A DNA stretch of 11,991 nucleotides from JADGRQ01 sp041476585 (GTDB lineage: Bacteria; Pseudomonadota; Gammaproteobacteria; Burkholderiales; SG8-39). Where the stretch lies: assembly GCA_041476585.1 (NCBI GenBank), contig JBGOTT010000094.1, positions 1-11,991 of the forward strand, in the 5' to 3' direction. A program made the position numbers and the translations under genes. Positions 1-7,694 of this stretch are shown one piece after another (within the stretch, counting starts at the first letter, position 1; every line of letters starts with the position of its first letter). The notes beneath the pieces are model-generated. The model had not been told where the DNA came from. It made no database searches and saw nothing but the letters and a program-made list of their open reading frames with translations.

Positions 1-1438
1 CGCCCGCGGCCGCGGCGGGCGGCGGGCTCGCCTCCAGCGCGATCGCGACCGAAACGGCTTCGTCCATGGTCGCGAGCAGGTCTTCCTGCTGCCAGGGCTT
101 GCTGACGAATCGGAACACTTCGGAGTCGTTGACTGAACCGACCATCGCCGCGAGGTCGGAGTAGCCGGTGAGCAGGATGCGCACCGTGGCCGGCGCGATC
201 GCCCGGGCTTCGCGCAACAGGTCCACTCCGAGCATGCCGGGCATGCGCTGGTCGCTCACCAGCACCTGGAACTTGCGCGCCTTCAAGCGCTCGAGCGCCT
301 GCGCGCCGTTGGCGGCCGTCTCGACGTCGTAGGTATCCCTCAGGACGAACTTGAGCGCGTTGAGGACGCGCTCCTCATCGTCAACGCACAGCACCGCCGG
401 CAGGCGGCGCTTCGGCACGGCGGCCGCCGGTGCCTGTCCCGCCACCGCGCCTGCGCGCGCTTCTGCGCCCGCATTCATGCCCGCATTCAATCCCGCATTC
501 AATCCTATGGCGCGGCGCAGCGCCCCGACGTTTCCCGCGAGCCTCGCACCCGACGGCGCAAGCGGCGGCGCCTGCTCGGCCGGCACCCGGGCGAGCGCGC
601 GCCGCTCCGGCTTGCGCGGCATCACCTGGTGCAGCGCGTCGAGCAGTTCGTGCGCGCTCTGGAAGCGATCCTCGGGACGCTTCGCGAGCGCCTTCGCCAT
701 GATCGCGTCGATCTGCGCCGGCAGTTCCGGATTGACGCTCGAGGGCGCGGGCGGCGCATTCTCGAGGATCTGTTTGAGCAGGTGAGCAATCGGGCCTTCT
801 TCGAACGGCCGCTTGCCGACAAGCACCTCGTACACGATCACCGCGGCGGAATACACATCCGAGCGCTCGTCGGTCGGCTGGCCGTTGAACTGCTCCGGCG
901 ACATGTAGAACGGCGTGCCGAGGATCTCGCCGACCTTGGTGAGGTGCGACAGTTCGATGCGCGCAATGCCGAAATCGGTGATCTTCGCCACGCCCATCTG
1001 GCTGATGAGAATGTTGCCGGGCTTGATGTCGCGGTGAATGACGCCGCGCGCGTGCGAGTAGTCGAGCGCGCCGAGCAGGTCTTCCAGCGCTTCGGGCAGC
1101 GTCCTGAGGTCGGGTCGCCAGCCGGCGAGCAGGTGATCGCGCAGGGAAAGGCCCTCCACCAGTTCCATCGCGATGTAGGCATGCACCTCGTCTTCGCCGT
1201 ACTCGTAGATCCCGACGATGTTCGGGTGCAGCAACCTGCCTGCGGCCCGCGCTTCGCGCCTGAATCGCTCGAGCAGCTTGCTGCCGCCGCCGGAGGACGT
1301 GAACTCGACCTTGGACAGGACCTTCAGCGCGACCTGACGGCCGATCTCCGGGTCGAGCGCCTTGTAGACGACCGCCATGCCGCCGCGCCCGAGTTCGGCC
1401 TCGATCACGTACTTGCCGATGCGGTGCGGCGCGGTCAT
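1..1438 (-). CDS. Hanks-type Ser/Thr protein kinase fused to an RpfG-like receiver domain (3' end outside window)
   Basis: About 479 residues are visible and the reading frame is still open at the left edge. Residues 8-270 form a complete protein kinase domain. It has a glycine-rich loop LGRGGMAVVY (16-25), the ATP-anchoring Lys in VALK (K39), the catalytic loop HRDIKPGN (D137), the DFG motif (155-157) and the activation/P+1 segment GTPFYMSPEQ (174-183), so the kinase should be active. A linker rich in Ala, Pro and Arg (about 275-345), including a short NAG(L/M) repeat, leads to a receiver domain (about 348-465). The receiver has acidic pair D353/D354, phospho-acceptor D396 in SDQRMPG, T424 and K447 in SKPW, all intact, and most resembles RpfG-type receivers. 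No transmembrane segment is visible. The ATG lies 7 nt after the stop of the upstream histidine kinase with no good ribosome-binding site, which suggests translational coupling. Inference: phosphorylation of the receiver by the neighbouring kinase tunes Ser/Thr kinase activity. A further C-terminal domain may lie outside the window. Confidence 0.9.
   Translation of the reverse strand, partial: MTAPHRIGKYVIEAELGRGGMAVVYKALDPEIGRQVALKVLSKVEFTSSGGGSKLLERFRREARAAGRLLHPNIVGIYEYGEDEVHAYIAMELVEGLSLRDHLLAGWRPDLRTLPEALEDLLGALDYSHARGVIHRDIKPGNILISQMGVAKITDFGIARIELSHLTKVGEILGTPFYMSPEQFNGQPTDERSDVYSAAVIVYEVLVGKRPFEEGPIAHLLKQILENAPPAPSSVNPELPAQIDAIMAKALAKRPEDRFQSAHELLDALHQVMPRKPERRALARVPAEQAPPLAPSGARLAGNVGALRRAIGLNAGLNAGMNAGAEARAGAVAGQAPAAAVPKRRLPAVLCVDDEERVLNALKFVLRDTYDVETAANGAQALERLKARKFQVLVSDQRMPGMLGVDLLREARAIAPATVRILLTGYSDLAAMVGSVNDSEVFRFVSKPWQQEDLLATMDEAVSVAIALEASPPPAAAAG
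471..506 (-). repeat. Three tandem 12-bp repeats in the kinase-receiver linker
   Basis: The unit gcattcaatccc occurs three times end to end (471-482, 483-494, 495-506). The first copy differs by one substitution and the last by a final base. The repeats are in frame and encode LNAG LNAG MNAG in the linker between kinase and receiver. They look like slippage-type expansion of a flexible linker and probably affect only its length. Confidence 0.8.
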
Positions 1439-1445
1439 GGAAGCG

Positions 1446-2993
1446 TCAGGCTGCCAGCGCATCCGCCGGCGCCCTGACCGGCAGCACGACGACAAAGCGC
1501 GTGCCCTTGCCGAGCTCGGATGCGACTTCGATGCGGCCGCCGTGGCTCTCGATGATCTTGTAGGAAATCGACAGCCCGAGGCCGGTGCCCTTGCCGACCG
1601 CCTTGGTGGTGAAGAATGGATCGAAGATCTTCTGCAGCAGTTCCGGGGCGATGCCGTGGCCATTGTCGGTCACTTCCACGGCCACATGGCCCGGGTCGCG
1701 CAGCATGGTGCGTACCGTGATCACGCCGCCTGAATCGGAGGTGGCCTGCGCGGCATTGGTGAGCAGGTTGAGAAACACCTGGTTGATCTGCGACGGCGAG
1801 CAACTCACCTTGGGGATCTTCCCGAACAGCTTCTTCACGGTGCGGTGCTTGAGGAGATTGCGGCCGATGGTGATCGAGCTTTCGATGCCCTCGTTGAGAT
1901 CGAAATCGGCGACTTTGGCGCGGTCGAGGCGGCTGAAGTCCTTGAGGCTGGTGATGATGTCGGAAATCTGCGCAATACCGTACAAACCGTCCTTGATCAG
2001 CGTGTCGACCTGGGCGAGCGCGCCGCCGCGCTGCAGGCCGGCTGCCAGTTCCTGCACGCTGGCAAACCGGGCTGCGAGCTGTGCCTCGTCCGGACTCTCC
2101 GAGCCGACCAGCGCGATCAGCTGCTCGACTTCGCCCGCCAGGCGCGCGGTGTCCGCGAGCCCGCCGCGCACCGCCTCGAGGCTCGACTTCACGTAGGCAA
2201 GGGGCGTATTCACCTCGTGCGCGACGCCCGCCACCATCTGCCCGAGCGAGGACATTTTCTCGCTCTGGATCAGCATCGCTTCGGAGTCCTTCAATTTCGC
2301 AAGCGCGTCCGACAGCTCGGCCGTGCGCTCCGCGACGCGGCGCTCGAGCCCCTCGTTGGCTTGCTTCAACTGCAGGTTGACGCTGCGGATCACGGCTGCG
2401 CTCTCGTAGACGCGGTACGCCAGATACAGCAGCACCGTGAGCAGGAACGCCGAGTAGAACAGCAGCAGCACGCGGTAGCGGTCGGCTTCGTCGGCGAGAT
2501 CGTCGAAGGCACGCTCGATGCTTCGATGCAGCAGGTCCAGGCGCGGTCCGGTGGAACTGAAAAACGCCTGCTGGAACAGCCGATCCTCCTCGGCGGCGGC
2601 TTGCGTTCGCGTCTCGTCGCTGGCGGCGGCAAGGCGCGCGCGCGCGGCCGCGTGGCGCTCGAGCAACGCCGCTTTCTCGGCGAACGCCTGCCTGAGCGCC
2701 GAGAGCTCGAGCCCGAGATGTGCCCGGCCGAGTGCGAGCGCCTGCTGTTCGAGCTTCGCATGCAGCGTCGCAAAGGAAGCGGGCTGCGCCGGAGGATTGT
2801 CCGGCGCCAGCGCGTGCGCGCTCACCAGCCGGTCGTTCCAGCGCGAATCGAGCTCGCGCAGTTCGCGCAAGGTCGCGAGCGCGCCGCTCGCAACGCTCAG
2901 CTCGACGGTGCGGCTCTGTAGATACAGCAATGCCCAGCCGCCGGCGAGCACCAGTGCCATGGCGGCGTAAAGAAAGTATCGGAGCACTCGCAT
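1446..2993 (-). CDS. Membrane-bound sensor histidine kinase with helical periplasmic domain
   Basis: This 515-aa protein has a transmembrane segment at about 5-26, an almost entirely helical Ala/Leu/Glu-rich extracytoplasmic region (about 28-172), and a second transmembrane segment (about 174-194). A coiled coil follows (about 200-245, ending LIQSEKMSSLGQ), then the H-box GVAHEVNTPLAYV with phospho-acceptor H259. The HATPase domain shows the N-box FLNLLTNAAQA (N413), G1 box DNGHGI (443-448), F-box FDPFFTT (457-463) and G2 box GKGTGLGLS (467-475), so the catalytic core is complete. There is no HAMP, PAS or attached receiver. The spacing between the H-box helix and the N-box is long, as in kinases of the HExNxPL type. 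The periplasmic part recalls all-helical (DAHL-like) sensor domains, but I cannot confirm that without a profile search. The Ser/Thr kinase-receiver gene follows 7 nt downstream, so its receiver is the obvious partner. The ATG start sits directly before the first membrane helix; the nearest purine-rich stretch (gagggg) is about 15 nt away, so ribosome binding looks weak. Confidence 0.93.
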   Translation of the reverse strand: MRVLRYFLYAAMALVLAGGWALLYLQSRTVELSVASGALATLRELRELDSRWNDRLVSAHALAPDNPPAQPASFATLHAKLEQQALALGRAHLGLELSALRQAFAEKAALLERHAAARARLAAASDETRTQAAAEEDRLFQQAFFSSTGPRLDLLHRSIERAFDDLADEADRYRVLLLFYSAFLLTVLLYLAYRVYESAAVIRSVNLQLKQANEGLERRVAERTAELSDALAKLKDSEAMLIQSEKMSSLGQMVAGVAHEVNTPLAYVKSSLEAVRGGLADTARLAGEVEQLIALVGSESPDEAQLAARFASVQELAAGLQRGGALAQVDTLIKDGLYGIAQISDIITSLKDFSRLDRAKVADFDLNEGIESSITIGRNLLKHRTVKKLFGKIPKVSCSPSQINQVFLNLLTNAAQATSDSGGVITVRTMLRDPGHVAVEVTDNGHGIAPELLQKIFDPFFTTKAVGKGTGLGLSISYKIIESHGGRIEVASELGKGTRFVVVLPVRAPADALAA

Positions 2994-3120
2994 GGACAGT
3001 CCGGACGGCCCCTCAACCGCTGATACGCCTTGAATCGGCCGAGTATACCGGCTGCCCCGCGCTCGCCTCGATGCGCGCGGCCCGCCTGACGATATTTCAC
3101 CGAGGCGACCAGCGCGCGCT
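2994..3120. other. Intergenic gap between the EAL gene and the second histidine kinase gene
   Basis: This is the only sizeable break inside the signalling cluster. On the minus strand it holds a TATACT box (3047-3042) with no good -35 partner. It also holds the 9-mer GTGAAATAT (3100-3092), which is identical to half of the palindrome upstream of the whole cluster. No intrinsic terminator with a T run is seen for the EAL gene. The gap could hold a secondary promoter for the histidine kinase and Ser/Thr kinase pair. Confidence 0.5.
3042..3047 (-). promoter_or_regulatory. Possible -10 box (TATACT) ahead of the second histidine kinase
   Basis: TATACT on the minus strand matches the sigma-70 consensus -10 at five of six positions and stands out in GC-rich surroundings, about 50 nt upstream of the kinase ATG. 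No recognisable -35 element lies 16-18 nt upstream. If it is real, the promoter would probably need an activator. Confidence 0.3.
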
Positions 3121-6100
3121 TCATGCGGAAGGAAGCGCCGGCAGCGTTCCGCCCGAGCGCATCAGCGCCTCGATCTGCGCGGCGGGCACCGGCCGGCTGT
3201 AGTGATAGCCCTGCGCCTCGTCGCAGCCGAGCATGGCAAGGCGCTGCGCCTGCTCGGATGTTTCCACGCCCTCGGCAATGACTTCCTTTCCGAGCGAGTG
3301 AACCAGCGCGATGATGCCACCGACGATGGTCGCATCCTCGGCGTTCCCCACCATCCCGTTGACGAACGAGCGGTCGATCTTGACCGTGTCGATCGGCAGG
3401 TGGGCGATGTAGCTGAGCGACGAGTAGCCGGTGCCGAAGTCGTCCATCGAGACGTGGATGCCGAGCCCGCGCAGGATCGACAGCTTGCGGATGCTCGCAT
3501 CCACATCGTGCATCAGCAGGCTTTCGGTGATCTCCAGTTCGAGACCATCGGCGCCATCGCCCGAGCGCTGCACGGCGTCGATCACTCGGTCAACGAAATT
3601 CTCGCGCTGCAACTGGATCGCCGACACGTTGACCGCCACACGCGGAACCGCGAGTCCTTTGGCCGCCCACAGGGCGACGTCGCTCAGAGCGCGCCCGATC
3701 ACCCAGAGCCCGACCTCGACGATCAGCCCGGTCTCTTCGAGAATCGGGATGAAGCGGTCCGGCGGCACCAGGCCCTTCTCGTCCGGATCCTGCCATCGAA
3801 TCAGAGCCTCTACACCGGTCACGCGTCCGTCCGCGAGGTTCACCTTGGGCTGGTAGTGCAGCACGAACTCCTGCCGCTCCAGCGCGCGCCGCAGCTTGTT
3901 CTCAATTGCCAGCGCCTCGGCCACGCGCGCATTCATCTTGGGCGCATAGAAGACGATGCGCTCACCCTTGCGTTTGCTGCGGTGGAGGGCCGCCTCGGCA
4001 TTTCGCAGCAAGGTTTCGGCGTCGGCGCCGTCTGCGGGATGGAGCGCAACGCCGATCCGGCATGCCACGCTCAGCTCCTCGCCGCGCAGCGCGAACCGCT
4101 CGTGAAAGCAGGCCCTGACGATCGCATCCACGGAGCGGTTCACTTCCTCCGCCGTGCGCGCGCCCCGGAGCGTGAGCGCGAACATGTCGCTGCCGATGCG
4201 CGCGGCGGTGTCGTTGGCGCGCAGCAGCCTCCCGCCAACGCCGCGCAGCAGCTCGTCGCCCGCCTGCCGGCCAAGCGTCTCGTTCACGTGCCGGAAGCGC
4301 TCCAGGTCAAGCAACACCACCGCAATGAACGGCGCCTCTCCGCCGCGCGCATGCAGGCTGTGCGACAGCCGATCGTGGAACAGCGTGCGGTTGGGCAGCC
4401 CGGTGAGCGGATCGTAGAAAGCGAGGTAATTGAGCTTCTCCGCCTTCTCGATGTGGTCGACCGCAAACGCGATATCGCCTGCCAGCTCACCCAGCAGTCT
4501 CATCTCTTCTTCGTCGAAAAAGCCGGCCTCCTCCGTATACAGGGCGAGCACGCCTACCGCTTCATCCGCAACCAGCAACGGCAGGATGGCAACCGATCGG
4601 GTCCCTCTCTCGGCGTGTTCCTTCCTGAACCGGACCGCGGGATCGTCTTGCGTGTCGTTGGAGAAGAAGGCTTTTTTCTCCCTGACCGCGCGCGCGACCA
4701 AGTTGTCTCCGATGGGTGTGTTCGTTGCCAAAGATATTTGATTCTTGATGAACGTCATGTGCTCCGGTGTCGAACCCGCCGAGGCGACCGGCACGATCCT
4801 CATCGCGTTCCGGTCGACCAAGCCTATCCAGCACATCCGGAATTGGCCTGCCTCGACGGCGATCCGGCACGCCCCCTCGAAGAGCTCGTCCCTGTCGCTC
4901 ACACGAACGATCAGCGCGTTGATTCCGCTCAGCACGGAATACACGCGGTTGAGGGCCTTGATCTTGTCCTCGGCTTCCTTGCGATCGGTAGTGTCCTCGC
5001 CGATGCTTGCCGTGCCGATCACCTCGCCCGCGGCCGAACGCAGCACCGTGTTGTTCCACCGTATGAGGCGCCTCCCGCCGGAACGGGTCAGGATCTCGTT
5101 CTCGTGATGCCATGCACCGGGCAAGTCAGCGATCTGCGCCGCGAACACCTCATGCAAATCATCGCGCCCGGGCTGGATGAAGAGCTCGAACCAGTCACGG
5201 CCAATCACCTCCTCGCGCAGCCAGCCCGTCAGATGCAAGAGGTAATCGTTGCAATAGGTGATCCGCGCTTCGCGGTCGAGCATCAGCGAGACCAACTGAA
5301 CGTTGCCCAGCATGTCGCTGAAGCGCCGCTCGGATTCGCGCAACTGCTCCTCGGCCTGCTTGCGCTCGGTGGTGTCGCGCACGATGACGGTGAAGAGCTT
5401 CGTGCCCGCAATATCGACCTGCGAGATCGTGGCTTCCACCGGAAACTCTGTCCCGTCGGCGCGCAACCCGCTCAAAGCCGCCGCCTGCACCCCCCGGATT
5501 GACACCCCGGTACTGCCGAACTCGTCAAGATGCCTGCGGTGCGCGGCACGAAATCGCTCCGGAAGCAGAGGGTCGAGCGGCTGCCCGATCACATCCGCGG
5601 ACCGGCGGCCGAACATGCGCTCGGCCGCGGCGTTGAACAGCACGATCTGCTGCCGCGCATCGACGGAAATGATCGCGTCCATCGCCGAACTGAGGATTCC
5701 CGCCAGCCTCGCCCGGCTGGCGCTCGCCGCCTCCTGCGCCCGCTTGCGCTCGGCCGCTTCGATCTGCAGCTTCGCCGCATGACGCTGGATGATGTCGAAG
5801 AGACCGAGATTCTCGTAGAGCAGCGCGAGCTTGGTCGCCATGATGTTCGCGAGCCGCTCGTCCTCCACGCTGAACTCCACCGAGCCGGCTTTGTCGGCGA
5901 AATGGATCCAGCCGTATACCCGGTTCGCGGACGCGATCGTCACCGCCAGTACGCTGCTCACTCGGGGATGTCCTGGCGGCAATCCCGCGACTCCAGCTTC
6001 CGGGCCTGGACTGCGCACCCGGATCGCGCGATGGCGTGACAGCAACGATCCCAGCAGACCCGCGCGGCGATTGTCGCCAGCCTGAAAGATGCGCGGCTCG

Positions 6101-6873
6101 ATGCCTTTCGCGTAAACGTGCCGGAACCCCCGCTCGTGGTCGTCCAATACGCCGACCGCGGCGTACTTCGAATCGACGATGTCGCAGGCCGCGGCGAACA
6201 ACAGCCGGACCATCTTTGCCGGGTCGCGTTCCGCCTCCATCTCCATGCCGACTTCGATCAGCGCCGACAGGCGCGACATGACGCGCTGCAGGCTGTCAAC
6301 GTTCGCGGACAACTGCTTCGACAGCCCCCTTGCCAGATCGCGCTCGGCGATCAGCTTTGCGCTGTGATCGATGACTTCGTCGAATTCCAGCTTCACGGCC
6401 TGCAGGTCTTTGATGTATCGCCTGCCCGGGGCATCGAGCTGCGGCAGCTCGCGGGCTTCGGCAACCGCTTGCTTCGCGGCGGCGGCTGAATCGGAAGCGG
6501 ATACCTCTACGCCGAGCGCCTTGTTCACCGCTGCCAGTATCTCCTGCGGTTCGCAGGGTTTCGGCAGGACGATTGCGACCCCGCAGGACTGCGCCAGCAT
6601 CCGGGCCTCCGGCGCGCTATACGTGGCGGTATGGAAAATGACCGGCGTCGGCGCCAGTACGGGGTCGCTTCTCAGATGCTGGACGAATTCGTAGCCGTCC
6701 ATGTTCGGCATCAGGATGTCGGTGATCACCAGATCCGGACGCTCCGCGCGGACCAGATCCAGCGCCTCGGCGCCGTTCGCCGCCTCGAGCAGCCGGTGGC
6801 CGCCATAGCCGAGCAACGTCGTCAGGAACTGGCGGTTGCTGGCGCGGTCGTCAACGACGAGGATCGTCGCCAT
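3121..6873 (-). CDS. Multidomain c-di-GMP phosphodiesterase: REC-GAF-PAS-PAS-GAF-GGDEF(degenerate)-EAL
   Basis: This 1250-aa soluble protein is predicted to hydrolyse cyclic di-GMP under phosphorelay and ligand control. The domains in order are a receiver (1-122; D8/D9, phospho-site D52, K105), a helical linker, GAF (about 200-355), PAS (about 387-502), PAS (about 515-630), GAF (about 640-805), GGDEF (about 815-970) and EAL (about 985-1235). The EAL domain keeps its metal and catalytic residues: E1022 in EAL, N1082, E1114 in EITES, D1144/D1145 in DDFGTG, K1165 and E1201 in EGVET. The GGDEF signature reads GSDMF (894-898), so cyclase activity is unlikely, but the inhibitory-site pattern RxxD (R885, D888) five residues before it is kept. 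The start is the ATG 2 nt after the stop of the double-receiver gene, with AAGGG 6 nt upstream, and the receiver begins at residue 3. The open frame runs about 600 nt further upstream, but that stretch lies inside the neighbouring gene and is not domain-like. Confidence 0.94.
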   Translation of the reverse strand: MATILVVDDRASNRQFLTTLLGYGGHRLLEAANGAEALDLVRAERPDLVITDILMPNMDGYEFVQHLRSDPVLAPTPVIFHTATYSAPEARMLAQSCGVAIVLPKPCEPQEILAAVNKALGVEVSASDSAAAAKQAVAEARELPQLDAPGRRYIKDLQAVKLEFDEVIDHSAKLIAERDLARGLSKQLSANVDSLQRVMSRLSALIEVGMEMEAERDPAKMVRLLFAAACDIVDSKYAAVGVLDDHERGFRHVYAKGIEPRIFQAGDNRRAGLLGSLLSRHRAIRVRSPGPEAGVAGLPPGHPRVSSVLAVTIASANRVYGWIHFADKAGSVEFSVEDERLANIMATKLALLYENLGLFDIIQRHAAKLQIEAAERKRAQEAASASRARLAGILSSAMDAIISVDARQQIVLFNAAAERMFGRRSADVIGQPLDPLLPERFRAAHRRHLDEFGSTGVSIRGVQAAALSGLRADGTEFPVEATISQVDIAGTKLFTVIVRDTTERKQAEEQLRESERRFSDMLGNVQLVSLMLDREARITYCNDYLLHLTGWLREEVIGRDWFELFIQPGRDDLHEVFAAQIADLPGAWHHENEILTRSGGRRLIRWNNTVLRSAAGEVIGTASIGEDTTDRKEAEDKIKALNRVYSVLSGINALIVRVSDRDELFEGACRIAVEAGQFRMCWIGLVDRNAMRIVPVASAGSTPEHMTFIKNQISLATNTPIGDNLVARAVREKKAFFSNDTQDDPAVRFRKEHAERGTRSVAILPLLVADEAVGVLALYTEEAGFFDEEEMRLLGELAGDIAFAVDHIEKAEKLNYLAFYDPLTGLPNRTLFHDRLSHSLHARGGEAPFIAVVLLDLERFRHVNETLGRQAGDELLRGVGGRLLRANDTAARIGSDMFALTLRGARTAEEVNRSVDAIVRACFHERFALRGEELSVACRIGVALHPADGADAETLLRNAEAALHRSKRKGERIVFYAPKMNARVAEALAIENKLRRALERQEFVLHYQPKVNLADGRVTGVEALIRWQDPDEKGLVPPDRFIPILEETGLIVEVGLWVIGRALSDVALWAAKGLAVPRVAVNVSAIQLQRENFVDRVIDAVQRSGDGADGLELEITESLLMHDVDASIRKLSILRGLGIHVSMDDFGTGYSSLSYIAHLPIDTVKIDRSFVNGMVGNAEDATIVGGIIALVHSLGKEVIAEGVETSEQAQRLAMLGCDEAQGYHYSRPVPAAQIEALMRSGGTLPALPSA

Positions 6874-6875
6874 GA

Positions 6876-7691
6876 TCAGCCCTTGCGATCCTCGCCGAGG
6901 CAGGCTTCGATTTCGCGCAGCAGGTCCTGCGATTCTATCGGGCGGAAAAGGTACCTTGCTGCGCCGAGGGCCAGTCCCTTTCTTCGATCGGCCTCGCTGG
7001 TCATTGTCGAAGTGACGAAGACGAACGGAATCGAGCGCAGCCTGGGATCGGCCTTGACCGCCTGGATGAAGTCGTAGCCGCTGCCATCCGCCATGCATAC
7101 ATCGGACATAATCAGGTCGGGCGCGGCTTCGCGGGCGAGCCGCAGGGCCTCGCCCATGGTTCGCGCGGTAGTCAATTCGTAGCCCGAGCCTTCGAGAATG
7201 CTTGACGCGAGATCGAGATTGACGCGCCTGTCGTCCACCACGAGCACACTCCGTCCGCGTAGCCGTGGCGGCGGCGGCGAGCTGTTCGTTGCGGAATCGG
7301 TCGATGCCGTGCCGGCGCGCTGCTCCGGCCGCAGGAACGCCTGCACCTGCTGGACGAATGTCTCGGGGGAGATCGGCTTGGGGAAATAGCCATCGAAACC
7401 TGCTGCCAGAATCTTCTGCCGCTCGTCGACCATCGCGTATGCAGTAACCGCGAGAAGGGGTATATCGCACAGCGCCCGATCAAGCTTTATCCGCTGCGCT
7501 ACGTCGTAGCCATTCACCAGGGGCAGCTGGATGTCGCAGATGATCAGGTCCGGGCGCTCACGCGCCGCGACCTCGAGACCTTCCTTGCCGTCGCGCGCAG
7601 TCAGCGTCGCGTAGCCAAACGCCTGGAGCAGATAGGTCATCAACTCGATGTTGGCGGCGTTGTCTTCGATCACGAGAATGCGCGTTGCCAT
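6876..7691 (-). CDS. Double response-regulator (REC-REC) protein without output domain
   Basis: This 271-aa protein consists of two CheY-like receivers. Receiver 1 (about 3-122) has E9/D10, phospho-acceptor D53 in ICDIQLP, T83 and K105 in FPKPIS, and belongs to the DivK-like class (IEDNAANIELMTYLLQ). A Ser/Pro-rich linker (about 125-145) follows. Receiver 2 (about 147-265) has D153/D154, D197 in SDVCMADGSGYD and T227, but the conserved Lys before Pro is Arg (R250 in LFRPIES). There is no DNA-binding or enzymatic domain, so it probably acts as a phosphotransfer intermediate or an allosteric partner. It sits between the MASE4 histidine kinase (3 nt upstream) and the REC-EAL protein (2 nt downstream), so it likely links the two. 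The start is supported by AGGGG 6 nt before the ATG. Confidence 0.93.
   Translation of the reverse strand: MATRILVIEDNAANIELMTYLLQAFGYATLTARDGKEGLEVAARERPDLIICDIQLPLVNGYDVAQRIKLDRALCDIPLLAVTAYAMVDERQKILAAGFDGYFPKPISPETFVQQVQAFLRPEQRAGTASTDSATNSSPPPPRLRGRSVLVVDDRRVNLDLASSILEGSGYELTTARTMGEALRLAREAAPDLIMSDVCMADGSGYDFIQAVKADPRLRSIPFVFVTSTMTSEADRRKGLALGAARYLFRPIESQDLLREIEACLGEDRKG
6880..6884 (-). promoter_or_regulatory. Ribosome-binding site that fixes the start of the REC-EAL gene
   Basis: AAGGG on the minus strand lies 6 nt before the ATG at 6873 and inside the last codons of the double-receiver gene. It supports this start over the many upstream starts available in the same open frame, and it indicates translational coupling. 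Confidence 0.7.
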
Positions 7692-7694
7692 GGC

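Noticed and set aside
629..1477. Open frame of 282 codons on the plus strand opposite the Ser/Thr kinase
   Set aside because: Antisense shadow of a kinase whose every motif is intact; the product has no domain character.
1845..2921. Open frame of 358 codons on the plus strand opposite the second histidine kinase
   Set aside because: Antisense shadow with Arg/Ala/Glu-rich low-complexity sequence; the minus-strand protein is unambiguous.
2897..3124. 75-codon minus-strand ORF starting with an ATGA overlap at the end of the EAL gene
   Set aside because: It runs about 97 nt into the start of the histidine kinase in another frame, lacks any motif, and its tail is a frame-shifted copy of the kinase membrane helix.
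3202..5502. Long open frame (766 codons) on the plus strand opposite the REC-EAL gene
   Set aside because: Its protein is low-complexity and rich in His, Arg, Asp and Gln with no domain. It is the mirror of a strongly coding GC-rich gene on the other strand.
6874..7470. In-frame N-terminal extension of the REC-EAL gene, making a 1449-aa protein
   Set aside because: It lies wholly inside the double-receiver gene in another frame, has an Arg-rich non-domain composition, and the receiver begins right at the ATG at 6873, which has its own ribosome-binding site.
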